From Syngnathus acus (Eukaryota > Chordata > Actinopteri > Syngnathiformes > Syngnathidae), in the NCBI RefSeq assembly GCF_901709675.1, contig NC_051092.1, forward strand, positions 8,634,491-8,698,490: 64,000 nt of DNA. Reading direction: 5' to 3'. Of this stretch, positions 26,193-48,709 are shown in pieces. Numbering within the stretch: position 1 is the stretch's first letter; the number at the start of each line of letters is the position of its first letter. Both the position numbers and the translations under genes were made by a program. The notes beneath the pieces are model-generated. The model saw nothing but the letters and a program-made list of their open reading frames with translations. It had not been told where the DNA came from and searched no databases.

Positions 26193-29100
26193 AAATTGTC
26201 ATCACTGAAAGAAAATTTCTCATATATTTCCACACATTATTGCATGGCATAATACTGTATCACAGCACTTGTTAAAACTATATAACTAGAAAATGAATAC
26301 ATTGTGGAGTAAATTCGTATCTATTCCATTTGTAGCATTTTTCTTTCTGTCTTCATTTCCCATCTGTTCAAATTCAAGGTCACCTTATCAGTCCTGTTGA
26401 GTAAATTAGTATCTCCGCTAAAGGCGGGGAGACTGAAAACCTGCCAAAAAAGACATTTCCGATGAGTGCCACACCAACATAACAAAGCCTTACGCTGCCT
26501 GCCTGCTAATGATAAATCACTCCTGTGGGGGCCTTGTTCTCATGTTCATTGAATGCCCATTCACACAAACCTTTGCCTGTTGCACTCCATCCTAAGAAAC
26601 TGCTGGAGTTCCAAAAGATTCATGATCACAACCTTTGACCTCTGGTCTGCCAGGCCTCTCCCATTAGACTCTAAGGTTGTCCGTTAGTGAGAAATAATGT
26701 AGGCTGCTCGATTCATCTGTCAGAATCACAAACCAGAGTAGAACAAAAGATTAAATGTTTGACAGAAAAAAACAAGGCCAAAAACAAGATTTGTAGGTGA
26801 AGGAGTTCAGTAAAGAATGGAGAGGGATGAGCAAGATTTGAGCAGGTGTTAAAAGGATGAAGGATAAGGACTAGCAGAGACACTGTCAATATTGATTTAC
26901 ATGTGTCCGGCATTGATCAGCCCACCGCGTGTAAGGAATTTACCGCCTCGTCGCTACAGATTACTGATATTATCAGAAGTGCCTGATGCATGTCTCTTCG
27001 CCAACGATGCAGTCGTGTTAAATAGTCTAGATTAGTTACACTTTTAAAATTGAGTGGGTTATGTATTTGGAATTGAAGCTGGAGCTTTGTCTAATTCTAA
27101 GGTAAGACAAGCTCAATTGGGAGAAACATGACCCTTGAACAAAAAACAGGAGAGTTTGTTGCTGAAGCTCCTTCATACCTATCTTCATGTTCTACCCGTT
27201 ACTACCCGTTATACCTTCTCTTATTGTGTGTCACCTGAGGTCATCATATGTTCTATAAATATGTACGTATGTATGATGCAGCCCGGCCTGCTCATTGACA
27301 CCGAAAACCGCAGGTGTTTAATTTCATACTTCATGGCTGCACAGGCATTGACCGACTTATTTGTACGCATACAATTAAAAAGTCAACTTTCCAAAATATG
27401 TCCCCTATAAAACTTCGATGGAATGCTTTGCATGAGTTTTATCCTGAGGACCTTTTTACCTACTGAGGCTGCACGCAGCAAAATGGATGGCACAGCTAAC
27501 AGGTTGATGCTTGGGTGTGAGGAGGCCATGGTACAGGTAGTGTGTTTGTCGACATTTCCCTTTTAGCCTTCTCCATTGCACCGCATATGCTTCAGCCCTC
27601 TCACATTCCATCAACATCTTTTGTTTTGCATCGCTGGGACTCCCATGCAAGCTTAGCCACCCTAGTGTTTTAATATCTGACACACACATGACTGCCTGGT
27701 TGACTTTGATCCCCAGATTTCAGCATCAAGGGACCTTTCAGTTGTCGGCCTCGGGGCGATGACAGAAATGTCTGTGTTTTCCCTCTCTGTGCATGAGAGA
27801 GACTCGTGGACAAAAGGGTACACGATGCAATAAGCGGAGAGTGTGAGATGACAGAACTTGTGATCCAGTATTTTCCCCTCTGAGGGTTTGGGCTAGCCTC
27901 TGGATTCCGGTGACAACACACATGTAATGTCTTTGCATCGTTGATGCTGCCTGTGTGTGATCTGAGTGCCATGATATTGATGTTCTCCATTATTTGTTTG
28001 ATCATCCATTCTGAGGCAGGCCCATGAAATAAAGAATCAATCTCGGGCTGATGGGGCATTGCTAAGCAGGCTTTCATCTTTTTGGAATTGAGTGACATTT
28101 ATTAATACCAGTGCACACATCACTTTATTTTTCCCATTCGTCCAGGTCTTAGAAGACATCATCTTACTGGGCACCGTGTGACACATGAGCTAACATGCAA
28201 TTTTTCACATCATGAATCACATCCTTTATGATGTCGACTGACAAAGAATCAACTCATCCAATGTGTTGTCTGTTATAATTATCATTAGCGTGAATGATGC
28301 TTGTCTTCTGTTACCTCATTCAGGACAATTTCTTTTTCAAATACGAGTCATCACAATGGAAAAATATCTGCCGACCTGGGTAATATAATCCTGAAAGATT
28401 TGAAAAACCTATCAGCTGACTTTTCAGGTTGCAACAAGTGGACACGTCCGGGAAAATGCTGCCTGGTCTACTTAATTTAAACATCAATTTTATTCAGACG
28501 TTCTGTGATTGCTTTCCTGCTCACAACAGCAGCATCCATTGCCATGGTTGTAGTTACCACAGCAATCCTCATCAGTGCTGGAGCCTATTGATCCTTTTAA
28601 TGTGGCAGGATATGCAGCTGATGGATTCCTTGTGGATCGAATTGTGTTGGCAGTCAGCACGTCCTGACGGGCTCCTGTTCTGACATGTTCATCTAATGAT
28701 GCCCCGCCAAGAACAATAACTAGGCACTTAACGAGATAAATGATCATGCTGTCAAATAAACACTTTGGCTCTTGCATTCATTTGATCAGATCTCAGTGTA
28801 TGGATACCTATTCTTCCTTTTGAGAAGCTACTTGGCAAATAGTAAAGGTCATAGAGTTGCAGGAAGTGCAGGAGTAACGAGAAGAATTAAGAAGCTGCCT
28901 GTATCCAACTACCTGAATGCATGCTTTCATAGAACACATAATGGACAAAGCTAAGTGTTTTGGCCTCATGTCTTTGCACTGACAAAGCCCTTAACTCTAT
29001 TTCTACCAAAACTTGGAAAAAGCATGCTGTGCCCCAAACAATTCACCTTCATGAGTTAATGAACTGCTTAATCTTGCAATAATCATGTGGTTTTACAGTT

Positions 29101-30839
29101 AAGTCTCCACATTAACTTAAGCCTCATGCTTTGTATTTCAATTAATGAAGAGTGGGTGGCTAGAGGTAGCTTAACAAGCCTGCTGCAGGCTTTGTAGCAT
29201 TTCGACAGCTCATCTCGCCTTGAATACCGTGTAGCGTTAGTCTCTCTGCAGGGATGCTGGCTGCCAGTGAGAGAGGCGCTGTCAGCACGTTCTTATCCAC
29301 ACACAGCAGTGTCAGGTGAGAGTGTCACGATGCACTGCTGCTCATAATGCTCATTAGTCGAGATTATCCCATATTAACCAAAACAGTTTCTCCCAGTGAA
29401 AATCCCAGTGAAACCCAATTCACAGAGCAGTAAAAGGGCTCTGCATTCAACAAGTGGGTATGCTGCGAAATCAAGACAAACTCAGCATGTGTGCTCTTAA
29501 AAACAAGTCACATTACGTGACACTAGAGGAATATAAAAGCTGTCAAAATCACATGAGGTTGTGTCTTTGACAGTGAGACGATCAAGACATGGAGGAGTCT
29601 TCCCATCTTCATTTGTCAAATGCCCACAAAACCGATGGAAGAAGGAACAGAGCAGCGAGGAGAGCCCATGGCCGTAAACCAGACGGGGCAGCGCAGGGGC
29701 TTTAGATAAAATTCGACCATGCAGGCTCCCTGCTGACAATAGAAGCCTCTCAGCATTTCTTGAAGCAAAGAAAAAAAAACTAGTACCTTGTGTGGAGTCA
29801 GCTGTCAGCTTGCGCTGGACGTTTGTGCACTATCACAGACATCTGTTGAGAGAAGTTGATGCATGTGGACATTTTGCCCCCCGTTCACTTACTAGCAGTA
29901 TGTTTAGGAACTTGAAACTCAACAGATTAATGTACTTTGTTTATTTCCAAATGAATACTTTTTCTCCACCTCAAGCATGAAAATAATTTACCTAAATGAG
30001 GCAGTGTGGTTAAATGTGGGGGAATCAGAGGGTCCTGTTTATGAATGATATTTTCCCCATTCTTGTGATTAAGGTCTTTGAAAGCTGCTCTGTAAAGCAG
30101 AATTCTGAAATCATTTTTAACTCAAGATACAAATTAGCAATGCGGACAACGTGGAAAATTCCCCTGAACTGCTTTGACATAATATAATAGTGTTGTTAAG
30201 AATATATCATCTATGAATTTATTACACAGCAATCCAAGAGAAAATGTATTTGCCTGTTGGGAACGCTGTTTGAAATGTGTTCATTTATAGAAATAAATTC
30301 TGAGTTGCAAATAATGTGAATAATCTATCTATGTATAAATGAACTTATTACTACTTAATCATTTTTTCTTGAAGTATTTCTTTCCACTGATGAGATAATA
30401 TCCAAACTATTCTGTTGGACTACATGCTGCGTGTGTTAGAGTGTTAACATTTTATTTTATTTTAGCTGTGAAGTTTTAATATGAACCATAAATCCCATTT
30501 CTTGCTTGTGTAATTTTGTGCAGTGTCATTGAAAATGCTACTGAAAATAGTAAAAGCACACCAAGAGTGGACTGTAGTAATTTGCTTTGCCAATTTAAGT
30601 GCTGGGAGTCCCACCAAATTGCTCGATGTAAAAATGTTATTTGGGTTGTGAAAGTTCTATGTTGGCAGATATAACCTGTCTCTTGTGCATTTTCTGAACA
30701 AAATTCAATTTGTTCAGTTTTGCTGAATGCATTGAGTGTGGTTGAAGTTTAGCTCCACTACCTTCTTGAATAGTTTTTCTGCCTCTCTTTGAGCCCTTTT
30801 GCAGATTGTTGCCTGTCACACTTCACCTGTCACCTTCAC

Positions 30840-30868
30840 AGAAGAATAAATAAAATAAATAAATAAAA
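30840..30868. repeat. (AAAT)n short repeat
   Basis: Seven or so AAAT-like units within intron 2, about 190 bases before exon 3. It contains AATAAA hexamers by virtue of the repeat. No polyadenylation role is implied. Confidence 0.8.
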
Positions 30869-30985
30869 ATCATAGGTTGGAAATTTTTACAGACCTTTTG
30901 CTTCAATTTTGATTGTCAAATTAGTACAACTGCACTTGAAGAATGTCGCTTTTACATTATGTACAGTACATTGCCACATGACTAA

Positions 30986-33560
<2,575 letters not shown>

Positions 33561-35717
33561 TAAGTGTCTACTAATGAGTGTGAATGCAATTTCTGTTTGT
33601 TTTGGTCCAGAAGCAAATGAGTGGAACCTTTTTGTTGCACTTGCATGGCAGATTTTGGACATTTTTATTTTCCCGGAACTAATCTAACCAATAGGCCCCA
33701 TTGACTATATCGGGTGTTTTTAGTGTTCATCTGCTAATTGTCCGTATTTCTTATAGTGGGGGATTTACCAAGAATGATCATGAGAAAATTAAATGGGTAG
33801 CAGCGAATTGCAAGTACAGCGAGATCCAAATCTCCCCACGCCATTGTAGCTGTAGTTGGCAATGGGGTACAACAACACTGTAAACTTATATTCAAAATGA
33901 AGTTTCTGAATAATGATTGTGTTTATAAACGGGGGGAAACAATTACTGTACATACACTGCAAACAATAGAAACATTTTCTGAATTTAAAGATCCATCCAC
34001 CCACCCATGAATGAATGAACAAAAATATACACGCATGTAGGCCTGTCATGATAATTACTATATCATTTACATCTATTGTTTACATATATCAGCAACACTC
34101 AGTCACACAGCTTTGTTCTTCTTCATGTCACTGACCTTGCTCACTGCTCTAGAAGTATGAATACTGAAATGTTATTACCATTTATCTTGCCTTAATTTAT
34201 CCACAAATATTCTTTGGTGTGAAATCTAGGCTTTTTCCATTGAACATAAAGCTGATATGTTTGCAAGTATCCGTGTGTAATAATTTCTTCACTTTCAAAC
34301 AATTTGTGACGGTTTTATAAGCTGTACAAATTGCCTAAAAAATTGGGATTCCCAACCAGCCATTGCAGCCTAGTGCAATCAGGTGAAAGAAGACGTTCCG
34401 AAAGAGATGACATCTCATTTTACTCTGCCACTACAAATACGGAGATGTCTGTGTTGTGTAAACGTTTATTGAAGTGCATTATTTCAACAGAGCCTGAGTC
34501 ATTTTTATTTACATTTTTCAAGTTTTAGATGGTTATTGTATTGTTGTTTGAATGTAAATGTTAAAAATTCTTGAGAATTGAAAGGGAATTGCTCATTCAT
34601 AATTGAATGTACTTTAATATCATTATATCAGTATGTATGGATTGTGACATGAGTATCATAATGTGCTGTGTCATGCACCTTTATTGAGTGTGCCTCATGC
34701 TGAGGGAGGAAGAATTGCACTGTCTGGGGAAGCTGTCGCACACAATGACCAGGAGATAGTTTTTTTTGTTGTTTGTTGCTGGGCAAGTTAAAAAGAAACA
34801 TCGTAATTGCATTGTTTTTCAAGTGAGTATGCAGAGTTGAATTTATATTTGATTACATGCAGGTGACTTCTTGGATATGCATCGCACACTTCATTTATCG
34901 TGAAAGCAATTACATTCTGCCTGGTGCTATTTAATAATTAAAGCTATGCGGGAGCTCTTATATACAGCAAAAGCCTGTACAAAGACTTTAACTTAGATGG
35001 TACTTGTTACTTGTGTTATAGTGCGGGTAGGGTAGATTTTTCTCGCAAAATAAAGAATTGAATTAAGATTTAAGGCTATTGTACCACTGATCTGTCTTGC
35101 CTTAAGCAAAGTCTGAAATGAATAATTAGTGGGAGGGAGTACGGATTAATCCAATTAGGGTAAAGCACCTGACTTCTAGTGCATGCACACATGGAGATTA
35201 TCACGGAGCTTTTGCGGTGAGATTCCACAGCAGATTTATTTGCTATTGTCTTTTTTTTTTCACTGGCTGCTCAAATCCACTTCTTGACATTCTTGGAAAA
35301 GAAGGCCTTGTAAGTCATGGTGAAGCGGATTCTCCCTCTTTCTACCTTCCATCTTCAATTAGAGGCAAACACACGGGCTGACGCAAAGAGCACACCCCCT
35401 CACCTCGCTCTCCATCCCAGCTAATGAGATCCCAGCAACCCCTCAATAAAAAAGCATTTCCACAATCATTTCCTCCGTTTCTTCTTGACTGCACAGGAGA
35501 TTTCTGCAGACCATTAGAACTGCTGCTATTCCTGTGTGACTCAATGATGTGAATGGTGGGAGGGAGTGGGACTAAACACATGCTGCGGAGCCTGCATCTG
35601 CACACCTGACTTGGCCTTGTGCTTCTGCTTGCCACCCACATCGTATTTCCAGATATCTATTGCCACAGATGGATCTACAGCAGCATTTGCATAGAAGAGA
35701 AATTGAATGAATTTAAG

Positions 35718-35800
35718 ATTATTTATTATTATTATTATTGTCATTATTTAATAATAATGACAATATTTATTATTATGATTATTATGATTATTATTATTAT
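35718..35800. repeat. (TTA)n-rich tract with hairpin
   Basis: The tract is simple TTA/ATT sequence. Inside it TATTGTCATTATT (35736-35748) and AATAATGACAATA (35753-35765) are perfect reverse complements separated by 4 bases, forming a 13-bp hairpin. It most likely arose by slippage in simple sequence. Confidence 0.85.
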
Positions 35801-37430
35801 AAGTTCTCAACAATGTTAAGTTTATTAGAACCTACTAAACGATGATATCCATCAGAAATCAAAAGACACAAAATTGTCTACTTCTAAAGTAAAAAAAAAT
35901 ATTGTATTACTTGTAACATACGTACCTGTATGCTACTTTGTGCGTTCTGATTGTGCAAATTGTAACAATTACTGCCACCGACAAGGCCTCGACAGACGAT
36001 GCTCTACTGATGCTGGGATTGAAATCACCAAGAACATTTCAACGAGAATTATTTTCTTCATTATTTTCACTCCAGCACACAACAAACAGAAAATTGTTTT
36101 CCACCGCAAACATTTTGCATTTTCCTTTTCTTTTTGACGGGGCTTACATTTTGCTGTTTCATTCACGGTCACGGATGACTTATTCATAGAAACAAATCTT
36201 TGGAGTGAATGCATTGAATAGAATCAATTGGATCCTTTATAAATTCAGTTGAGCTCAGCAATTGATTTTTCGAAGTGGTCTTCCATGCCACACCGACATG
36301 CTAACGTTAATTGTGTTAAATATGAATTTATTGAGCAAAGCAGTAAATTATATTGTTTTATTTAAGTGCTGCTGGGTAACTATGGCATTTGTTAGGAAAT
36401 GAAAATGTCTAAAGAAAAAAAAATGGTTAAAACTATAATCAGGCAAAATAAAAGGACATATTCACACATATTAACATTAAATTACACAAAATTATGCCTT
36501 CAGTGTTGTTGTCATGTTTTATTTAAAAAACATCTGCTGACATTATGAGCATAAACAACAATTAACTGTTAATAGGACTCATAGGACTTTTCTTTCTTCC
36601 CCATCAAGAGCCTTTTTGTACAAACTGGCTCTTACGGTTACTCAGTCTGACCAACTTTCTGTAACAACCCCAGAACACAATGATTGTAGTCCTATATGAG
36701 CAGAAAAGCTATATTGTTTTTTTTCTCTTAGTTCTGTGAGGAAGGAGCTGATGACAATCAGTCAGAGGTCAAGTGAATCGACACCATACATTTTTAATGC
36801 CCCCCAATCACTTTGTCCTCCCACACTGTCACATGTTGGTCATGCAGAGTTTTCCTGGACCATGCTATGCATTTTCATGACTCTGAGCCCCGAAGCTTTC
36901 AGAGAAAAAGAGCAGCAATCAGTGACAGACTCTACCCGATCCACAACATGATCAGGGTTTCGTTGCGTTTCGTCTTAGTAATGGCACTGGTGTGTCACAC
37001 TTTGTGTGAGTTAGTAAATACTAATTGGCTGTGTGGGTGTGAGTGGAGGAGAATGGCTGTGACCCAAAATCCAACATCCAAGGGTGGTGGGATTAATTTG
37101 TACTCCTTGCTTGACTAATATACTTACATGTATGTCTTCACCTGTTGCACTAAAATTATATCAGAGCATCTTCATGTCCACCACCCACCAATCGTGTATC
37201 TGTGTCTCTCAGATCTACTACTCGTCCTTTTGGTGGGTCTGAATACAGCATAAGACACTCAAATCCAATCAAATAAAAAGAGAGGGACCCAAGGGTTATT
37301 TGAGACCTAGGACAACGAGAGATTCATTGTGAAGCTCCAAAACCACACCGATGCATAACTTACTTTTTATAAGGACAGCAGCAGAAAAAGCGGAAAAATG
37401 TGGCTATCATTTACAAATGTGTCTCTATAT

Positions 37431-37581
37431 ACGCGGTGGTTTTGACGCGAATTCAACTCTTCAGAGTGAACCCCCCGTAATCTTGTGGGCGCAGATTTCC
37501 GGACACACACAACGCAACCGGACCGCAGTCGATGTGCATTACAGTGCACGTGTGCGACCGCAACGCATCCATTCAGGAGGC
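37431..37581. other. CpG-dense patch inside intron 4
   Basis: I count about 16 CpG dinucleotides in about 150 bases, in an otherwise CpG-poor, AT-rich intron. No coding frame or familiar repeat is evident. It could be an internal regulatory element, an unmethylated CpG cluster, or a recently inserted mobile sequence. Confidence 0.5.
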
Positions 37582-38247
37582 GGTGTGAATTAGGTGTTAC
37601 ACCCACACTTGACACATGCATGAGTGCTTTTAATTTTAAGTCACTCTGCATCTACAGCAGCAGTTTTCCAAATGTAATGAAATTGCATGTCTTTTAAGTA
37701 AAGTATCCAATTATCTTCGTTTAACTTCTTTCTCTGATGTCTTTTCAAGCATTCTTCTTTTCTTCTGCAAGTTTATTCATGAATAGTGATTAATGTTATT
37801 CCACTCAAGTGAGATGAATGACTTGCATCTTGACATTGTAATTATTTTTTCATTTTTTCAATAAATTCCTGACTCTTTGTGGCAAAAATACAGTTGATAT
37901 TTTGCTACTATCTACAGTATGTTATGACAAATCCTGCATACCTGCATTATTGCTGCGAATGAAATTCAAGGCTGGTGTTTGGCATCTGATTGAAGGTGAG
38001 CCCACGGCCTTTTTAGAAAGCACAGATCTAATTAGTTCAAAAGAAAACAAAACTCTTTGAGAGGAAAATTAAAGAAGTATTCGGGGAGATGACGCAAATG
38101 TGTGCTGTAGGCTAATTGGATGCATTTCAGGACACAATGATGTTAAAAGTGTCACTTGAGTATAATAATGGTACCGACATGGTTTCGGCTTTTAGTGTTT
38201 GCTTCAAGCGTTCTGATTATGCATGAAAAAACAGCTTTATTACACCT

Positions 38248-38267
38248 CCCCCCCCCCCCCCCCCCCC
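38248..38267. repeat. Poly-C tract
   Basis: Twenty consecutive C residues in intron 4. The true length is hard to sequence accurately. Confidence 0.95.
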
Positions 38268-41200
38268 TAAGATGCTAATGTGATGGTAGCGACAAAGACA
38301 CCAATAAGTCTTTCATTTGGATGAGGAACAAACATTTTGAAAACTGTAAGACAATCCGAAATATGGCAGGAATTTCGATTGAACAAACTCCATGACTACG
38401 AGGCCACAAATCAAGATAAATCAGCATGGTGTGTGCATGCACATGGTCATGTTAGATAGCAAGAACTATGTCTCACAGATCCACTGGGATGTTAACCTTG
38501 CTCAGACAGCTTGGAGATAGCTCTGGAACTGGTACAACTCAGTGAAGAACTCTGTTATTGAATCCTACAGAGTTTTACACGAAGCTTTGAAAGCATATTT
38601 GTGTAAGGCCTGCTGCATAGGGGAGATTATAGGACAAAGGTGCACTTCTGATACTAATGTCCCATATCTGGAGCCACTTAATCATATTATCACAAAACCC
38701 TCCAGCCAATAATTCTGCATCCCTTGTGATGGAATCTGTTCTCTGAAACTTCCACTAAATGATTTCATTTGTGCCTTGTTTGGATTCACCTCTCGAGGTT
38801 ACTCTGTTTTGCTTATGTTTATGCCGTGATCACACGCTGATTGAAACAATGTTTATAGGTCTTCTAAATATTAATTTAGTGTGCTTGTTTTCCATCTTGA
38901 ACTAATGGTCAGAGAGTACTTAGAAATTCATGAGTTATTTGATATACTGTTAAACACCAAAGAACTTAGGCCACCATTTTGGGCAATAAAACCATCAAAT
39001 CTATTACAAACTAGAGTCGTAAAACAGACGTTATTTGATAAATAGGAAGAGGGAAAACAAACCAAAATATGTTACTCAAAATCCAGTCCAATTAGATCAG
39101 GCTTGGTTGCCCACGGGCCTTTTTAAAACAGGCAGCAGATGGGCAAGCTCATTCAAAAATGAGTGAATAAAAAAATAAAGGAACATTTGGTTGAAATTAT
39201 GTCGATTCTTTTCATAAAATAATATTTTTGTTGTTTTAATTCATTTTATTCGATTTAACCTGCCGATTGTATTTAATGTACTTATAGTTTTAATCCTGTT
39301 ATTTGGAATAAACCAGTTAACTTTTATTATCATTACAGAAAAGAATTAAAACATATGCCGTTTAACTCAAATTATTTGTATTTTGCTTATGTAAATAACC
39401 AATTTAAGAAAAAAAACGGCAAATTGATGTTACAAATCTTACATGACTCTTGATAATGCAAATGGAACAGTGAGGTGAAGAATGCACCAGGCCGGAGTTG
39501 GCCCATGGCTCTCAATTTGTCGAACATGTTTTCGATACAGAAGTGATAATATAAGCATTTTGCAATCCAGTGTGGCTTTGACATCACCACACTTCGATTA
39601 TCTTAATGTGGGAAGCCACAACGACTGTGTGAATACACACATAAATATTGCCGAGTTAATTTTGAGAGGGACAAGCTACTAAAGCGCTTGATGAGGCAAT
39701 TTAAACGGAATGCAGTATGAAAGCGACTATTGAGTGCCAGTGTGATGCTAACCCACCTGACAGCTAATCCCTCAGGATAGGAAACAAGCTGCGCAGCCGC
39801 TGATGCCAAATTAGGTTAAATGTCTATTGTGATGTTGCAATGTCCAAAGGCAAATGTGTACAGATGCTCTCCCTCTTATATCATTAGTTTCAAGTGGGGA
39901 AAGTCTACTTTGTGACATTCTGATAAATTCCAGTAAATCTTCCTCTCATTGCGAAACAAATGTGAAGGTCGGTTGGTGATTTGGGGAAATGGGTCTGCTG
40001 TCTGAGTTGGTTAGTTTTTCAGAGGCCTAACATAGCTCATAGACACGCATCCACGTGTATAGAAATGAAACTTCTCTATGCATCAAATTACATGGATTCT
40101 TCATGGCTGCATAATAGCTGTATTATGTTGACAGATAAAAGAAAGACAAGAAAATATGTTGGTTGGCTTGCTGAAAATCTTGACTTTGCTCTTGCGAAGA
40201 TTAAAAAAACATGTCTACTCTGGAATTTATAGAGTTCCTAAATTCTGCCCTTTGCAACAGTGTCCTAGATGCTCCTAATTAACATTTATTGAGTTTCACC
40301 AACACTTCAGTTCAATGAAACAGATTTATGACTGCACTCAATAAATTGAGGGAGCGAGAACTTAGGCCACAGGGAAGTAAAAGCACTCCCTTCGTAGACG
40401 CAAACGCCTACCACAAAAAATTCAAGAATATGGTTTGCGTGTGTGTTTTTATTCTAGTCCAAATATAAAACAAATACATTTCTTACATGTAGTCAAATGG
40501 TCTTGGATAAGCAAAAGATTTGTTCTCATTAAACTTTGTGAAAGATGGTGTACGCTACTAGACCTGAGTGCGCTTGCTTTTAGGTCACTATGTTGACCTG
40601 TGTCATCCTCAAGGTCGGTATGACCTAATGGTGATTGAAAGCCTCTTTGCACCAACTGGATGGCAACATTGCTTCTTGGAGGAGCTCTAAATTCTCGTCA
40701 TTATTCTTTAAACAAAAGACGTTCATGTGTATGTTAGTTGCTTTTCAGCCTTTACTTCTACCTCTGCTAATAGGGCCAGGTTAGCTGCCCCTTTACAGTA
40801 TAAGTCCTATTATATAAATGTACTCTTTCAACAGCTGTCCATTCCAACACAGCAATGTAATACTCCATTGGCACCGTCACTTTTTTTTTTCTGCTGGTCT
40901 CTTTAAAGAAAGGTAATAGGTACCCCTTGCTGAGTTTAGTGATAATGAATGGCAGCTAATGAACTGCACGTCTGTGGTGGGTTCCCCCCTGTGTGCTTTA
41001 CGCTGCAAGTTTGCTGGTGGCTGTCTACGAGATGAGAGGAATGGGATTAGTGGAGGAGAGGCAAGGGAAATGGAAGAAGAAAAGGGCGCAGTAGGGGGCT
41101 GTCACACCATGTAGCATTTCAGCGTGGAGGTGGGAGTCTCTGGTTTCTGCATGAAAGTGAAAGGAGGAGAGGTGATGCTGCACGCGGGGGGTCCGCACGC

Positions 41201-41293
41201 TAAATGGTAAAGGTGCTGAGTTGCAAGAATGAACGTGACCCTCGGGTGTTTGATCGACCAAATTTGTCCCTTCACCTTCACTTAATTTGTTGA

Positions 41294-44720
<3,427 letters not shown>

Positions 44721-44754
44721 CTCTCCACACTACGCATGTCCAGAAGTCATCAGG
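44721..44754 (+). CDS. brsk2: brsk2 coding exon 6: P+1 loop microexon
   Basis: A 34-nt exon, phase 2 to 0, between CCAACAG and GTGAGT. It completes Gly and encodes SPHYACPEVIR. This is the P+1 loop, with CPE in place of the usual APE motif of the activation segment, as in other BRSK kinases. It is too short to be found by open-frame length, and was located from the downstream continuation of TSCG. Confidence 0.97.
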
Positions 44755-46862
<2,108 letters not shown>

Positions 46863-47009
46863 GGAGCACTGCCATTTGATGACGACAACCTGAGGAATCT
46901 GCTGGAGAAAGTGAAGTTAGGAGTGTTTCACATGCCCCACTTTATCCCTCCAGACTGTCAAAACCTCCTGCGGGGCATGATAGAAGTGGATGCCTCCAAA
47001 AGACTAACG
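46863..47009 (+). CDS. brsk2: brsk2 coding exon 8: kinase C-lobe end
   Basis: A 147-nt in-phase exon between TTTTCAG and GTCAGT, encoding 49 residues from [10 protein letters not shown] through [20 protein letters not shown] to DASKRLT. This is the distal C-lobe (alpha-G to alpha-H). The last residue corresponds to human T260, a reported PKA site, and the basic residues before it are kept (KRLT versus human RRLT). VKLGVF has Leu where I recall Arg in mammals. The donor GTCAGT is slightly off consensus. Confidence 0.96.
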
Positions 47010-48501
47010 GTCAGTCAAGTGAAGAGGCTGTGCTGCTTGAGCTCCTTTGTTCTTGGCTGCTGTTTATCTGTCAGCCAATGGCATGTTTATATATTTAAAA
47101 AATGGCAGGGCACCTAGCAGGAAAACTTAGGAACTTTCTTTTACAACTGATGCACTTCTGAGATACCGTTTTTCTTACCAAGGCAATGTTATAAATGCAC
47201 ACGTCTTCTTACACTCTTAACAACTATTTCTTTTAACTGAATCTAGCAGCCGCAATAATTTGGCCTAGCAGAATTTGATATTTCTTTTGGTCATGTCAGC
47301 CGCTTGTCGCTAGGCAGACTTCACTGGGGTCACTCACAAATGCACAATAGAGCAAATATTAAAGCCATTCACACTCATGTTCACACCTAAGGGCATATTA
47401 TTGCTAAAACAACCCTTACTAGACAATTTATTGATCTCTTCAATTTTACAATTGATTCTGGGTTGGAAAATGCAAAGTATGAAGAAGGCAAATTGTGTCA
47501 ATAGGTGGATTGCTCCCCATCAAATCTTGGAACAGCCATTTTAATAACATGAGCAAGGGTGCCTAAACATTTGACTGTAAAATGTTACAACTCTCCAGCT
47601 CGTTTTTGTCCTTAGTAAATACATTTGATCGGAAAAACAGCTAAAAGCTTACTGTGTCCATGTGTATTTTGCGGACCGGAAGTGCAGTCATTAGCAGTAC
47701 ATTTGCTGCCCGGTTGTCCATTATTGTGCTCCTGGCAGTCAGTAATTTCTTGATATTTGGATGCTTCGATATTGTTTGGAATAAGCAATTCGACGTCATC
47801 ATTCTGTCTGTGATCATGCATTGGCTCTCATTTTTGCATTCATGCAAACATGACCAAAACTGCTCATTTTCAAGAGTGCCACAAAAATCATTGAGGGCCA
47901 TTTAATGGTGTGTGTGTGTGTGTGTGATCTGATTGTAAAATGAGAAACATCAAAGGCTTGGCTTCTTTTGTATGCTGTGTGGATATTAGAAGTTTTATTT
48001 TGTGTTGTCTTTGCTAGACAAGGACAAGTCGCCTTGAGGACCCTTTAGTTATGTCAGCAAGTCTTCAACAAAGTGCTGCGTGTTGGCTAAGCCACTGAGA
48101 GAGAATATGCTACCTGTCCCCCCTCCCACCTCAAATCTCTCGTGCAAGAGAGGTCAAAACAGCTTCAGGGATGTGGTGTGACCTCACGGAAAGTCAAATA
48201 GCCCGATTCGATGAAGGGTTCTTGCTCTTCTGTTCTTAGTGCACGATACATGATGGGAAGCAGTCGGAATGATGATGTTGACTTTCATAGTAGAATCAAA
48301 CTGACAGGGTGTCAAGAACAAAACTATTGCTGTGCTCCCTGCTCAGGTCACACCACTGTAATGCCGAAACAATTCTTAAATGAAAGAATCAATCAGCGGG
48401 TGGCCTGGATCCTTTTGCCCCCCGCCCCCCCATCATAATAGTTTTGCATAAAGAGATATTTTTGTATTATACTACAGTATATAATTGTTTGCTTTTGTTT
48501 G

Positions 48502-48627
48502 CTCACTCACTCACTCACTCACTCACTCACTCACTCACTCACTCACTCACTCACTCACTCACTCACTCACTCACTCACTCACTCACTCACTCACTCACTC
48601 ACTCACTCACTCACTCACTCACTCACA
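48502..48627. repeat. (TCAC)n tetranucleotide microsatellite
   Basis: About 31 TCAC units without interruption. Because the unit is 4 bases, all three plus frames read Leu-Thr-His-Ser and stay open, which produces spurious coding frames. Confidence 0.98.
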
Positions 48628-48637
48628 CATCCTTGTT

Positions 48638-48709
48638 TCTCTCTCTCTCTCTCTCTCGCTCTCTCTCTCTTTGTATCTCTCTCGCTGTCTCAGTCTCGCT
48701 CTCTCTCTC
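48638..48709. repeat. (TC)n-rich tract
   Basis: A long pyrimidine tract of CT repeats, interrupted by short G-containing words, directly follows the TCAC array. Confidence 0.9.

Noticed and set aside
27670-28098. 142-codon minus-strand frame with a true ATG
   Set aside because: No similarity to a known family, no polyadenylation signal close by and no splice structure. A few frames this long are expected by chance.
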